NCBI RefSeq assembly: GCF_009363075.1
Contig: NZ_CP045293.1
Span: forward strand, 186,001 to 250,000
DNA: 64,000 bases
Direction of reading: 5' to 3'
Origin: Paenibacillus guangzhouensis
Lineage (GTDB): Bacteria > Bacillota > Bacilli > Paenibacillales > Paenibacillaceae
The position numbers and the translations under genes were made by a program. Within the stretch, counting starts at the first letter, position 1. Each line of letters starts with the position of its first letter. Of this stretch, positions 47,306 to 56,503 are shown piece after piece. The notes below the pieces were generated by a model. That model searched no databases and was not told the origin of the DNA. It saw nothing but the letters and a program-made list of their open reading frames with translations.

Positions 47306-47490
47306 CTTACGAATCGTGGAACGCTTATTTAGGCGAAAATGCGAATATTTTTGCGCTAACGAATCGTAGCATCGCTATTCGTGCTCATTTGTACGAAATC
47401 AGATGATTTGAGAGCAAATAGCGTTCGTGAAGTTCGTTAGAAAATAAAATCGCTTTATTTCGAGCAAATAAGGCTTGCTGGGTTCGTTAG
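47306..47490. repeat. Four-module nested inverted repeat
   Basis: Four related ~30-base modules occur. Two are forward: CTTACGAATCGTGGAACGCT... at 47306 and CTAACGAATCGTAGCATCGC... at 47356. Two are reverse, starting with GAGCAAATA at 47412 and 47462 and ending in GTTCGTTAG. Forward and reverse copies mirror one another, so the region can fold into a large double hairpin. The gap 47147-47565 holds nothing else beyond GC-rich sequence without ribosome sites. Confidence 0.75.
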
Positions 47491-47565
47491 CGAGGCGCGG
47501 GTTGATGAGGTTGAGCTGCGAACTATACGCTGTGTTCGGCTATCGAGTCGCCCCGTTTGCCCATG

Positions 47566-48789
47566 TCACGAGCGCTTTCCCGCAAGACGTTTCTGTCTAT
47601 CCTTCGTATTCCAAGCGAGCACGGTGCTGACGAGCAAAATTGCGATCAGAAGATACACAGCGGGGAGCCAAGAGGCGCCGTCACCCTTGATCCATTGCAT
47701 CGCCGCGATGACGAGTACGCCGCCCAGATTGCCAGCCAGCATCATCAGCCCCGTCGCTTCGCCGGCATGCTGCTCCCCTGCAATCTCTTCGGTCATCGAC
47801 AGGAGCAGAGCGTACCCCGGCAGGAACATGAAGCCAAGGAAGCCGCTGACCAATAGCAGGGCCCCCATGTTCCCTGTTGTACATAGCGGATACGTCAGCA
47901 GCAGCGCTACCGCGCAGCAGACAATGAGCAAGGGCTTGCGCCGTCGATAGCGATCCGAGAGGGCGGGAATGATCGCAGCGCCGATCATCCCGCAGATAAT
48001 GAGCATGCCGCCGACGAGTCCGGCTTGTTCCGCGTCCACGCCATACGGCTTCAAGATCGGCTCGAGCCAAGACGTAACGCCGTTGAAGAAGCCGAGCGCG
48101 AGGAAGGCGATGATGCAGACGAGCAGCAGCTGCCGATTGCGAAGCAGCGGGAGAAGGTCTCTCCAGCGCACGGCACTCACCGCTTGCTGTTGATTCCCCT
48201 TAGGATTCGGATGCGCGACGAGCCAGAAGAAGAACGCAGCCAATACCGTGAGCCCAGCGAAGATGATCATCGCAACTTGCAGATTCGTTGCTGTCACGAG
48301 GATCGGCGTAGCAGCGAGCGCGATTGCCATGCCTGCGAACATGCCTACCGTTCCGAGTCCCGTCGCCATGGCTTGGCGATCGCGCGGGAACCAGTCTGCG
48401 ACCAGCTTGGTGATCCCATTCATGACATACGGCTGACCGATCGCAATACCAATATGCCCGATGACGAGGAAGATGAACTGCTGGTCGAATACCCGAACGC
48501 AGGCGAAGATCGCCATCAGCCATCCACCGAGTCCAACCCCGAATCGATAGCCCCTTCGGTCGATGATAATCCCCGCATGAACAGATAAGAGAACATAGAG
48601 CAGCGGGAAAACCATTAATAATAAGTTCATGCTGTCTTCCGATACGTGGTAGCGTTCCTCCAGCGTCGTGATGAGCGGCGCGAAGTTCAGCCACAGCAAC
48701 TGACTCATGCCGGCTAGCAGTGTGAAGCTGAGCAGAACCGTCCAACGATTGGTGATAGTTCGCCCTCCCTGATGATCCCCTCGTTTCAA
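47566..48789 (-). CDS. MFS transporter
   Basis: About 407 residues with about 12 hydrophobic helices. The loop between helices 2 and 3 reads GIIIDRRGYRFGVGLGG, the MFS signature, and a related pattern, ALSDRYRRRKPLLIV, occurs between helices 8 and 9, as expected for the two-fold symmetry. The start of helix 1 (SQLLWLNFAPLITTLEERYH) resembles the FLVCR-like subgroup, but the substrate is unknown. TTG at 48789 with AAGGAGG 8 bases upstream. It is divergent from iolD with a 190-base gap and might import an inositol-related compound, though nothing in the sequence proves that. Confidence 0.88.
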   Translation of the reverse strand: MKRGDHQGGRTITNRWTVLLSFTLLAGMSQLLWLNFAPLITTLEERYHVSEDSMNLLLMVFPLLYVLLSVHAGIIIDRRGYRFGVGLGGWLMAIFACVRVFDQQFIFLVIGHIGIAIGQPYVMNGITKLVADWFPRDRQAMATGLGTVGMFAGMAIALAATPILVTATNLQVAMIIFAGLTVLAAFFFWLVAHPNPKGNQQQAVSAVRWRDLLPLLRNRQLLLVCIIAFLALGFFNGVTSWLEPILKPYGVDAEQAGLVGGMLIICGMIGAAIIPALSDRYRRRKPLLIVCCAVALLLTYPLCTTGNMGALLLVSGFLGFMFLPGYALLLSMTEEIAGEQHAGEATGLMMLAGNLGGVLVIAAMQWIKGDGASWLPAVYLLIAILLVSTVLAWNTKDRQKRLAGKRS

Positions 48790-48979
48790 AACGCATTCCT
48801 CCTTCGATACGAGATTCGCGCACAATGCTATACACGCACGATTATATTAATTTTTCCGATGGCTTATTCCTCGCGTGGACCAACATTCTCTCATAGCCTG
48901 CTAGAATTCGGCATATAAGATGGGAGCGGGTTGTTTCATACTAGCCCAGTTCAATCATCGAACGAAAGGGTGAAGTGCG

Positions 48980-50845
48980 ATGAGTGTGCTTCGATTAACG
49001 ATGGCACAGGCGTTGCTCAAGTTCCTCGATCAGCAGTACGTGGAGCGCGACGGGCAAGAGAGGAAATTTGTAAGAGGCGTGATGGGCATCTTCGGTCACG
49101 GGAACGTGCTTGGCCTAGGCGAGGCGTTAGAGCAGGAGGTGAGAGATCTTCAATTCATCCAAGGCAAAAATGAGCAAGGCATGGCGCATGCCGCGATCGC
49201 CTATGCGAAGCAGAAGAATCGGCTCGAAATCTTCGCTTGTACATCATCCATTGGCCCGGGTGCGTTGAACATGGTGACGGCTGCGGCGACGGCAACGGTG
49301 AATCGGATTCCGGTGCTGCTGCTACCAGGGGATATCTTTGCTTGCCGGCAACCAGATCCCGTGCTGCAGCAGATTGAGCATCCAATGGACTACACGATAT
49401 CGGCGAACGATGCATTCAAGCCGGTCAGCAAGTATTGGGATCGGATCACGCGGCCGGAGCAATTGATGAGCGCAATGATGCAGGCCATGCGCGTGTTGAC
49501 CGACCCCGCGGAGACAGGAGCCGTTACGATCTGCTTGCCGCAGGATGTACAGACGGAAGCTTACGACTATCCGGAGCATTTTTTCGCAAAAAGAGTGCAC
49601 GTGGTCGATCGGACGCCGCCAAGCCGAACGGCTTGCGATAAGGCAGTGCAAGTCATCGCGCGGAAAAAGAAGCCGATGATCATCGCAGGCGGCGGTGTTC
49701 ACTACGCTGAGGCTTATCAGCCATTGTTGCAATTCGCGGAGAGCTTCGGCATTCCGATCGCCGAGACACAAGCCGGTAAAAGCGCCGTTCCATGGCACCA
49801 TCCGCTCTACCTTGGTGGGATTGGAACGACGGGATCGCTGGCTGCGAATCGATATGCGAAGGAAGCGGATGTCATCATCTGTGTCGGAACACGATTAGGC
49901 GATTTCGCGACGGCGTCCAAGTCAGCATTTCAGCATCCAGACGTGGAATGGGTGCATCTTAATATCAACAATTTCGACGCAGATAAGATACATGGCGTCA
50001 AAGTGGTAGCCGATGCGGCAGAAGCGCTGACAGCTCTTACTGTATCTCTTACCTCTATCGGCTACGAGGCTGCTTGCGATATGACTGCGTTATCGGACCT
50101 AAAAGAGGAATGGGAGCGGGAAGTAGACCGCCTCTATGCACAGGAATTGACACAAGGCCTATCCCAGACGCGAGTACTCGGTGAGATCAACCGATTCATG
50201 GACGGCAGCGAAGTGATCGTAGCGGCGGCAGGCAGTCTGCCGGGAGATTTGCATCGATTATGGCGCGCCGAACGTCCAAAATCCTATCATATGGAATACG
50301 GCTTCTCCTGTATGGGGTATGAAGTCGCAGGTGCGTTCGGGGCGAAGCTGGCGGCGCCGGATCAAGAGGTGTATGCCATCATCGGTGACGGCAGTTATCT
50401 CATGCTCCATTCGGAGCTCGTGACGAGTCTGCAAGAAGGCGTGAAGATAACCGTAATTCTGTTGGACAATCACGGATTCCAGTGCATTCACAATTTGCAG
50501 AAGGAGCACGGCAGCGATGGATTCGGCAATGAGTTCCGGTATCGGAACAACGAGACAGGCAGGCTCACGGGCGATTACGTAGCGATTGATTACGCTGCCC
50601 ATGCAAGAAGTATGGGTGTTGCAGCATACAGTGCCGAGAATATCGATCAGCTGAGGGAAGCGCTCCAACAAGCCAAGCAAGAGAAGCGATCAACCCTCAT
50701 CGCGGTTCAAGTGGTGCCGGGCACAAACTCAGGCGGCTATGAATCGTGGTGGAGAGTCGATGTGCCGGAGGTTTCGTCGAGCGAGAAGGTCCAGCACGCA
50801 CACCAACTGATGCGAGAAAGAACGGATCGCGCATTAAAAATCTAA
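48980..50845 (+). CDS. iolD: 3D-(3,5/4)-trihydroxycyclohexane-1,2-dione hydrolase
   Basis: 621 residues, thiamine diphosphate-dependent. It opens the six-membered ring of trihydroxycyclohexane-dione to give 5-deoxy-glucuronate in myo-inositol catabolism. The catalytic glutamate is in [18 protein letters not shown] (near 64). The ThDP/Mg site is [20 protein letters not shown], followed by [14 protein letters not shown]. Early text [20 protein letters not shown] and [16 protein letters not shown] are typical of IolD. AAAGGGTGAAG ribosome site. It is the first gene of the accessory catabolic region; iolB follows after 17 bases. Confidence 0.95.
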   Translation: MSVLRLTMAQALLKFLDQQYVERDGQERKFVRGVMGIFGHGNVLGLGEALEQEVRDLQFIQGKNEQGMAHAAIAYAKQKNRLEIFACTSSIGPGALNMVTAAATATVNRIPVLLLPGDIFACRQPDPVLQQIEHPMDYTISANDAFKPVSKYWDRITRPEQLMSAMMQAMRVLTDPAETGAVTICLPQDVQTEAYDYPEHFFAKRVHVVDRTPPSRTACDKAVQVIARKKKPMIIAGGGVHYAEAYQPLLQFAESFGIPIAETQAGKSAVPWHHPLYLGGIGTTGSLAANRYAKEADVIICVGTRLGDFATASKSAFQHPDVEWVHLNINNFDADKIHGVKVVADAAEALTALTVSLTSIGYEAACDMTALSDLKEEWEREVDRLYAQELTQGLSQTRVLGEINRFMDGSEVIVAAAGSLPGDLHRLWRAERPKSYHMEYGFSCMGYEVAGAFGAKLAAPDQEVYAIIGDGSYLMLHSELVTSLQEGVKITVILLDNHGFQCIHNLQKEHGSDGFGNEFRYRNNETGRLTGDYVAIDYAAHARSMGVAAYSAENIDQLREALQQAKQEKRSTLIAVQVVPGTNSGGYESWWRVDVPEVSSSEKVQHAHQLMRERTDRALKI

Positions 50846-50862
50846 GGAGAGGGGCAAATGAC

Positions 50863-51708
50863 ATGCCTAATTTACTCCAACGAGGCAGCCAGCCAAATGC
50901 CTCAGGGAATACGTTGACGATTACACCGCAGTCGGCGGGCTGGCAGTATGTCGGATTTCAAGTTTATCAGCTAAGCGCGGAGCAGACTTTGAGCCAAGAG
51001 ACCGGGGAGAACGAGATATGTATTGTCGTGTTGAGCGGCATCGCGAATGTCCTTACACGGGAGCAGCAATACCACCGGATCGGCCGCCGGATGAGCGTGT
51101 TTGAGCAGATTCCGCCTTATGCCGTCTATGTGCCGGCAAGCGATCTGGTTCAGTTTGAAGCGTTGACGGAGCTCGTCATCGCGATTTGTTCTGCGCCTGC
51201 CGAAGGAAGATTGCCAGCACGCCTGATTACCCCGGATCAGATTGGAGTTGAAGCGAGAGGGAATGGGACGACGGCACGCACGATCCATAATATTCTACCG
51301 GAGCAGGAGGAAGCGGAACGATTGCTCGTCGTCGAAGTGTTCACCCCGGCCGGACACTGGTCCAGCTATCCGCCGCATAAGCATGATCAGGATCGTCTGC
51401 CCTACGAATCGCAGCTGGAGGAGACGTATTATTACAACATTGCGCCAGTCGATGGGTTCGCCATACAGCGCGTATACACAGACGATCTGTCGCTCAATGA
51501 GACCCTCGTCGTGCATGATGGCGATGCAGTCTTGGTGCCGCGCGGGTATCACCCGGTTGCAGCGCCCCCGGGGTATGACGTCTATTATTTGAATGTGATG
51601 GCGGGGCCAGTACGTACTTGGAGGTTCCATAATGATCCGAAGCATGCATGGCTCATGAAACCTAGCAAGGAGGTGCCGACGAATGCGTCTAATATCATTC
51701 CAGAATGA
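50863..51708 (+). CDS. iolB: 5-deoxy-glucuronate isomerase
   Basis: 281 residues, bicupin fold. It converts 5-deoxy-D-glucuronate to 2-deoxy-5-keto-D-gluconate (DKG). The metal-binding histidines are in GHWSSYPPHKHDQDRLPYES and the Glu/His set in LEETYYYNIAP and DAVLVPRGYHPVAAPPGYDV, all diagnostic of IolB. The ATG at 50863 is used; a longer frame to 50746 only overlaps iolD. Its 3' end overlaps iolC by 26 bases, so translation is coupled. Confidence 0.95.
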   Translation: MPNLLQRGSQPNASGNTLTITPQSAGWQYVGFQVYQLSAEQTLSQETGENEICIVVLSGIANVLTREQQYHRIGRRMSVFEQIPPYAVYVPASDLVQFEALTELVIAICSAPAEGRLPARLITPDQIGVEARGNGTTARTIHNILPEQEEAERLLVVEVFTPAGHWSSYPPHKHDQDRLPYESQLEETYYYNIAPVDGFAIQRVYTDDLSLNETLVVHDGDAVLVPRGYHPVAAPPGYDVYYLNVMAGPVRTWRFHNDPKHAWLMKPSKEVPTNASNIIPE

Positions 51709-52684
51709 CAGATCGCTGGATATGATCGGCTTAGGTCGATTGTGCATCGACTTGAATGCGAACGAGATTCACCGTCCGCTGGAGGAGACGGTCACCTTCA
51801 CGAAATATGTCGGGGGTTCACCGGCGAACATTACGATTGCGATGGCGCGGCTCGGGATGAATACCGGATTTATCGGCAAAGTCTCGGATGATGCCCATGG
51901 ACGTTTTATCGTCCACTATTTGCAGAAGAACAAGATAAACACCGACGGTATTACCGTGGATCAGACCGGCGCCGTGACGGGGCTGGCCTTTACCGAGATT
52001 AAGTCGCCGACGGACTGCAGCATCCTCATGTATCGTGACCATGCAGCAGATTTGAAGCTGGCGCCAGCGGATGTGAGCGAAGCGTATATTCGTGAGGCCA
52101 AAGCCTTGCTCGTCTCCGGGACCGCGCTGGCGCAGAGTCCTTCGCGCGAAGCGGTGTTCAAGGCGATCCACTTCGCCCAGAAGCACGACGTCGTCATCAT
52201 CTTCGATATCGATTACCGTCCCTACACGTGGACTTCGAAGGAGGAGACGGGGATCTATTACCGGCTTGTTGCGGAGAAATCGAATGTCATCATCGGCGGA
52301 CGCGATGAATTTGACCTGATCGAAGCACTCGATGGCCCGCTGCGCCAAGATGACCAAGCGACTGCAAACCAGTGGTTCGAACATCAAGCGCAGATCGTCG
52401 TCGTCAAACGGGGGGGAGACGGTTCCATCGCATGGACTGCAGACGGGGACGTGTCGGAAGGCGTCGTCTTCCCAGCGCAGGTGTTCAAGACGTTCGGCGC
52501 AGGCGATTCCTTCGCTGGTGCGTTTATCTACGGTCTGATGCAAGGCTGGGACATCGGCCGATGCCAGCAGTTCGGCAGCGCAGCTGCTTCGATCGTCGTA
52601 TCGAGCCACAGTTGTTCCGATGCGATGCCGACGGCGGAGCAGATTCAAGCCCGCATTGATCGCTATATGCAGCAGGGAATATAA
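51683..52684 (+). CDS. iolC: 5-dehydro-2-deoxygluconokinase
   Basis: 333 residues, PfkB/ribokinase family. It phosphorylates 2-deoxy-5-keto-gluconate at C6. The start DMIGLGRLCIDLNANEIHRP and the first PfkB signature FTKYVGGSPANITIAMARLG are characteristic of IolC. The second signature, TFGAGDSFAGAFIYGL, holds the catalytic aspartate (near 272). AAGGAGGTG lies 7 bases before the ATG inside iolB. The product would need the aldolase IolJ, which I do not see in this window. Confidence 0.95.
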   Translation: MRLISFQNDRSLDMIGLGRLCIDLNANEIHRPLEETVTFTKYVGGSPANITIAMARLGMNTGFIGKVSDDAHGRFIVHYLQKNKINTDGITVDQTGAVTGLAFTEIKSPTDCSILMYRDHAADLKLAPADVSEAYIREAKALLVSGTALAQSPSREAVFKAIHFAQKHDVVIIFDIDYRPYTWTSKEETGIYYRLVAEKSNVIIGGRDEFDLIEALDGPLRQDDQATANQWFEHQAQIVVVKRGGDGSIAWTADGDVSEGVVFPAQVFKTFGAGDSFAGAFIYGLMQGWDIGRCQQFGSAAASIVVSSHSCSDAMPTAEQIQARIDRYMQQGI

Positions 52685-52698
52685 GGGGGAGAAGCGAT

Positions 52699-53409
52699 AT
52701 GAGTCAATCAACATTTTTGATAGCAGCGCATACTGGCTCGGGCAGTGCACCGGACAACACGATGGCATCCTTCTTGGAAGGCATTCGCTGCGGTGCCGAT
52801 ATTGTCGAAGTCGATGTTCGTGCGACGAAGGACGGCATGGCGATATTGCTTCATGATGATTCACCGCTGCTTCAGGCGTATTCTTACGAGCAGTTGAACA
52901 CGCCGGCGATACGTATGCAGCTGGATGCCATCTATGCTCACCATGAGATCGTCCGGCTGGAAGAGATCTTTGCCATAGCAAAGCAGTATCCGGTGCGATT
53001 GAATCTGGATCTGAAGGACCAGCGCAGCCTGGAGCCGGCTTTTGCCGCGATCGAGCGCGCGCAAGCTTTTGACCGCGTATATTTGACAGGTTGTACAGAA
53101 GGGATGACCCAGCGCCACCCGCAACTTGGCGTGTTGATGAATACGCCGGATTTTTTGACAGAGGAAGAAGTGGAGAATTATGACGTATTTGCTGATGAGA
53201 TCTGTGCGAGAGCACGGGAGGAAGGGTACACGGGGCTGAACATGGCATTCTACACCTGCCGAGAGGCAATGGTGGAACGCGCGCATGCGTGTGGGCTCGT
53301 GGTCTGGGTGTATACGGTGAACGACCCTTACGAGATGGCGGAATATATCGCCATGGGCGTCGATGCGATCACGACGAGGAACGTCTCTTCACTGCTAGGC
53401 CTCAAATGA
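52699..53409 (+). CDS. Glycerophosphodiester phosphodiesterase family protein
   Basis: 236 residues, TIM-barrel GDPD family, no signal peptide, so cytoplasmic. The metal-binding stretch is present: AHTGSGSAPDNTMASFLEGI, GADIVEVDVRATKDG and LLHDDSPLLQ, plus LNLDLKDQ later. The canonical AHRG is AHTG here: the arginine that contacts the phosphate in classical enzymes is replaced by threonine, so the substrate may differ. It lies 14 bases after iolC with a GGGGGAGAAG ribosome site. In this context glycerophosphoinositol or another inositol phosphodiester is a plausible substrate (inference). Confidence 0.85.
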   Translation: MSQSTFLIAAHTGSGSAPDNTMASFLEGIRCGADIVEVDVRATKDGMAILLHDDSPLLQAYSYEQLNTPAIRMQLDAIYAHHEIVRLEEIFAIAKQYPVRLNLDLKDQRSLEPAFAAIERAQAFDRVYLTGCTEGMTQRHPQLGVLMNTPDFLTEEEVENYDVFADEICARAREEGYTGLNMAFYTCREAMVERAHACGLVVWVYTVNDPYEMAEYIAMGVDAITTRNVSSLLGLK

Positions 53410-53437
53410 AGGCGCTTTAAATTTTTTTCGTCAAATA

Positions 53438-53451
53438 TGGTATCGATTCCA
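53438..53451. promoter_or_regulatory. Candidate LacI-type operator 1
   Basis: TGGTATCGATTCCA, palindromic except for one T/T pair, with the central CG typical of LacI/GalR operators. It sits in the 256-base gap between the phosphodiesterase gene and the ABC permease gene. A second copy is at 54608 and a LacI-family gene lies downstream at 58341. I see no confident -35/-10 pair in this gap; a TTGACG occurs near 53537. Confidence 0.6.
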
Positions 53452-53665
53452 GAAAAACTGAATATGGCTTAATAAGCAGGTTGTTTGGCCTCCAAACACC
53501 TCAAGAGATGTTGTCCTTACAAAACATTAAGTCATACTTGACGCTGCGTTAATACTTCGTCGGTATCATTAGCATCAAACCGCACGGAAGGAGTTGAACT
53601 GGCAGGCTTCGAATCAGGCCCATTGTATACCATCCACTAACTCATGAGAAGGTGATTGATCATCC

Positions 53666-54613
53666 ATGGAGACACACGTGACCCCATCGGTTAACACTTC
53701 GAAGAGATCCAGACTATGGCGTAACATCCTACTGCACAAGTACCTCTACCTCATGCTGCTGCCTTGCCTCGTATTTTTTATAATATTTTCCTACATTCCG
53801 ATGACCGGCATCATACTGGCATTCAAAGAATACAAGTTCAACGCGGGGATCCTCGGAAGCCCATGGGCGGGCTTCAAATATTTCGAACGGTTCTTCAATG
53901 ACTATCAGAGCGGCATGCTCATCAAGAACACCCTCATTATCTCCTGCATGAAGCTCTTCATCGGTCTGCCGTTCCCCATCCTTCTCGCGCTGATGTTCAA
54001 CGAAGTGAAGAACCGCTACTTCCGCAATATCGCACAGAGCATCTCGTATTTGCCTCATTTCTTATCCTGGGTCGTCGTTGTCGGATTGACGCAGCGCCTC
54101 TTGGCACCGGATAACGGCCTATTGAATCAGATCGTCGGTTTCTTCGGCGGCGACAGCAGCGTCTTCTACATGATGGAACCCCATTATTTCTACCAAATCA
54201 TGTTCGGCAGTCACATCTGGAAGTCCGTCGGGTGGGATTCGATTATCTATCTGGCAGCGATTGCAGGCGTGAACCCGGATATGTATGAAGCGGCGAAAAT
54301 GGATGGGGCGAGCAGAACCCGCGAAATATGGCATATCACACTTCCTTCGATCCAGCCAACCATTCTCATTCTGTTTATTTTATCACTCGGAAATATCTTA
54401 TCTGCGGGGTTCGATCAACTGTATCTCTTGCGAACACCGGGGAACATGCATCTAGCCGAGATTCTGGATACGTACGTCATTCGGGTCGGACTGCAAGGCG
54501 GGCAATATGGATATGCGACAGCCGTCGGTCTTATGCAAGGGTTGATCGGATTAATACTCGTCGTAGCAGCAAATCGGATTTCTAAGAAGGTATCAGACAC
54601 GTCATTATGGTAG
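53666..54613 (+). CDS. Sugar ABC transporter permease, LplB type
   Basis: 315 residues with six membrane helices. The cytoplasmic EAA loop that docks the ATPase is EAAKMDGASRTREIWHITLP (near 225). The N-terminus YLYLMLLPCLVFFIIFSYIP and the segment GLTQRLLAPDNGLLNQIVGF are typical of the LplB/YtcP-type permeases for oligosaccharides or complex sugars. It pairs with the permease at 56504 and the lipoprotein at 54659. No ATPase gene is present in the cluster, as is usual where a shared MsmX-type ATPase serves several importers. GAAGGTGAT ribosome site. Confidence 0.92.
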   Translation: METHVTPSVNTSKRSRLWRNILLHKYLYLMLLPCLVFFIIFSYIPMTGIILAFKEYKFNAGILGSPWAGFKYFERFFNDYQSGMLIKNTLIISCMKLFIGLPFPILLALMFNEVKNRYFRNIAQSISYLPHFLSWVVVVGLTQRLLAPDNGLLNQIVGFFGGDSSVFYMMEPHYFYQIMFGSHIWKSVGWDSIIYLAAIAGVNPDMYEAAKMDGASRTREIWHITLPSIQPTILILFILSLGNILSAGFDQLYLLRTPGNMHLAEILDTYVIRVGLQGGQYGYATAVGLMQGLIGLILVVAANRISKKVSDTSLW

Positions 54614-54621
54614 CGATTCCA
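54608..54621. promoter_or_regulatory. Candidate LacI-type operator 2
   Basis: TGGTAGCGATTCCA, differing from operator 1 at one base and less symmetric. It overlaps the permease stop codon, 38 bases before the binding-protein gene, so it could act as an auxiliary or roadblock site. Confidence 0.45.
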
Positions 54622-54658
54622 GACGGAAGACTAAACCAATGAAAAGAGGGATGATGAA

Positions 54659-56407
54659 ATGCTTAGAAAGAACACATGGGTTCGCTTGCTAACGATTCCG
54701 CTCATCTTGACGCTGCTCCTCGCGGGTTGTACGGGGAATGACAAAGGCACGGACAACAAGACGGCACAACCTGAAAGCAACCAGACGGATCAAGGAACGA
54801 ATAACGGATCAACCGACAGCGGCAAACCTGCGACATGGATCGCGGACCGCAAGGTGAAAGGGCTTGTCTTCATGGGTACGGACGATTACACGGAAGATAT
54901 GAACCCGGAGATCAAGGCGAAGTTGAAGGAACTGACAGGTATTGACCTTGAGGTTGAGATTATGGTCGCGGACCACTCCATCGACGGGCTCATCGCGGGG
55001 CTGGCCTCGAATGACCTACCGGATTTCATTACGTTCTACCTGAACAACAGCGGACGTCCGGAAATGCCCGTCATTTTAAAAGCAGCCCGGGAAGAGATGT
55101 TCACGGATCTGGCGCCGCTGATGAAGGATACGAAGGTGTACAGCAAATATTTGCAGGACGACTATCTGCCGCTCGATACGAGATACGGGGTTATGTTCCG
55201 GCCTGAATTCAACGGCTCGACGTATTTCATCCATATGAACGTCGCTCGGCAAGGCGGTTATGCGACGCGGAAATATGCGGGCGGACCGTACATTCGTAAA
55301 GATATCGCGGATGCGCTCGGCGTAGATCCTCGTACGATCAATACAACGGAGAAGCTATATGAGCTGGCGAAGAAGATCAAGGCCGGCAACTTCAAGGATA
55401 ACAACGGCAAAGATGTCGTGCCGATCGGGCCGAACTATTGGGGTGGGCAAGAGATCGGCGTCCTCTTCAATGATCTGGAATGGGGCAGCGACGACCAACG
55501 GATCAAGAAGGATGCTTCCGGCACCATTTTGCATGAGAGCCAGACTCCGTATGCGCTTAAAAAAGTGGAGTACATCCAAAAGCTGCTCAAGGAAAAGCTT
55601 ATCCATCCGGAGTTCTTCACCATGGACGAAAGCCGTGCAACGGAAGGGGCATTGAACGGAACATGGGCGATTATCGGCAATGCGCACAACTACCAAGAAT
55701 TTAACCGCGATATGCATTACTTGCCGCTAGGACCAATCGACTTCGTCGATCGTCCGTATCAGATGCAGGTGGATTTCAAATCCGGTTATTCCGGCTGGGC
55801 GATTCCAACCACGACAAAGAATCCAGAAGACATTATGAAGTTGGCGGATTTCCTGGCAAGCCGCGAAGGCAAGCTGCTATGGCAGTATGGACTCGAAGGT
55901 CGCGATTATACGCTGGATGCGAAGGGCAATCCGCTTGCGAAGAAGGAAGTTATCGATCTGAAAGTCAGCAATCCGGAAGAAGCCAAGAAGCTGGGATTCG
56001 CTGGCGTAGGCAACTCGTGGGGTGAACTGCTCGGTGGTACGGATACCGATCGGATGGCGGACTTCGGAGAGATGGAGTACGGCGATGCTGTTGCGCCTGA
56101 AGTGAACGCTGGAGCGCTCAAGATTGCCGATTACTGGGGTTGGGAAGAGAAGCGCAAGAACGCTAAGATCGTCGACGGCTATACCCCGCTGTCCTTCATC
56201 GGCGAGTTCGAGCACGGCACTGAATTGAAGGCAGCGTTTGAAAATTACGATGACAGTCTCATTCGGGCGTACTATGCGAAGAACATGGACGAAGCGAAGA
56301 AAATCCTCGATTCAGCCTCCAAACAACTAGAAGCAACTGGCTTACAGCAATTTTTGGAATTGCTCAAGACCAAAGATGCGGATCCGAAGACACATGTGAA
56401 GTTATAA
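54659..56407 (+). CDS. Extracellular solute-binding lipoprotein, LplA type
   Basis: 582 residues. A signal peptide ends in the lipobox LLLAGC (Cys near 23), followed by a Thr/Asn/Gln-rich linker and a large two-lobed binding domain. Lengths near 550-580 and motifs such as NTTEKLYELAKKIKAG and FLASREGKLLWQYGLEGRDY are typical of the LplA/family-1 binding proteins of Paenibacillus-like bacteria. It captures the substrate outside the membrane for the two permeases. The substrate is unknown; context suggests an inositol- or polyol-containing molecule. A hairpin after it may reduce read-through to the next permease gene. Confidence 0.92.
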   Translation: MLRKNTWVRLLTIPLILTLLLAGCTGNDKGTDNKTAQPESNQTDQGTNNGSTDSGKPATWIADRKVKGLVFMGTDDYTEDMNPEIKAKLKELTGIDLEVEIMVADHSIDGLIAGLASNDLPDFITFYLNNSGRPEMPVILKAAREEMFTDLAPLMKDTKVYSKYLQDDYLPLDTRYGVMFRPEFNGSTYFIHMNVARQGGYATRKYAGGPYIRKDIADALGVDPRTINTTEKLYELAKKIKAGNFKDNNGKDVVPIGPNYWGGQEIGVLFNDLEWGSDDQRIKKDASGTILHESQTPYALKKVEYIQKLLKEKLIHPEFFTMDESRATEGALNGTWAIIGNAHNYQEFNRDMHYLPLGPIDFVDRPYQMQVDFKSGYSGWAIPTTTKNPEDIMKLADFLASREGKLLWQYGLEGRDYTLDAKGNPLAKKEVIDLKVSNPEEAKKLGFAGVGNSWGELLGGTDTDRMADFGEMEYGDAVAPEVNAGALKIADYWGWEEKRKNAKIVDGYTPLSFIGEFEHGTELKAAFENYDDSLIRAYYAKNMDEAKKILDSASKQLEATGLQQFLELLKTKDADPKTHVKL

Positions 56408-56424
56408 TCCATTTGGCAGCTAAA

Positions 56425-56472
56425 GGGGTCGGCTTGAACCCGTTTCTAATGCACCGAACCGGCCCCATTCTT
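56425..56472 (+). terminator. Intercistronic attenuator-type hairpin
   Basis: GGGGTCGG / CCGGCCCC (one T-G pair) with a ~26-base loop, followed by ATTCTTTT. It lies between the binding-protein and second permease genes. Such partial terminators usually raise the relative level of the binding protein. Confidence 0.6.
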
Positions 56473-56503
56473 TTCACCTCTCAAGTAAAGGAGGAGACCG
56501 AGG

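Noticed and set aside
47566-48588. Plus-strand frames within the MFS transporter gene
   Set aside because: They are complements of the transporter's membrane helices, with no family similarity or start signals.
51818-53269. 483-codon open frame on the minus strand opposite iolC and the phosphodiesterase gene
   Set aside because: It is fully antisense to two well-supported genes, has an unnatural composition rich in Arg, His and Cys, and lacks a ribosome site.
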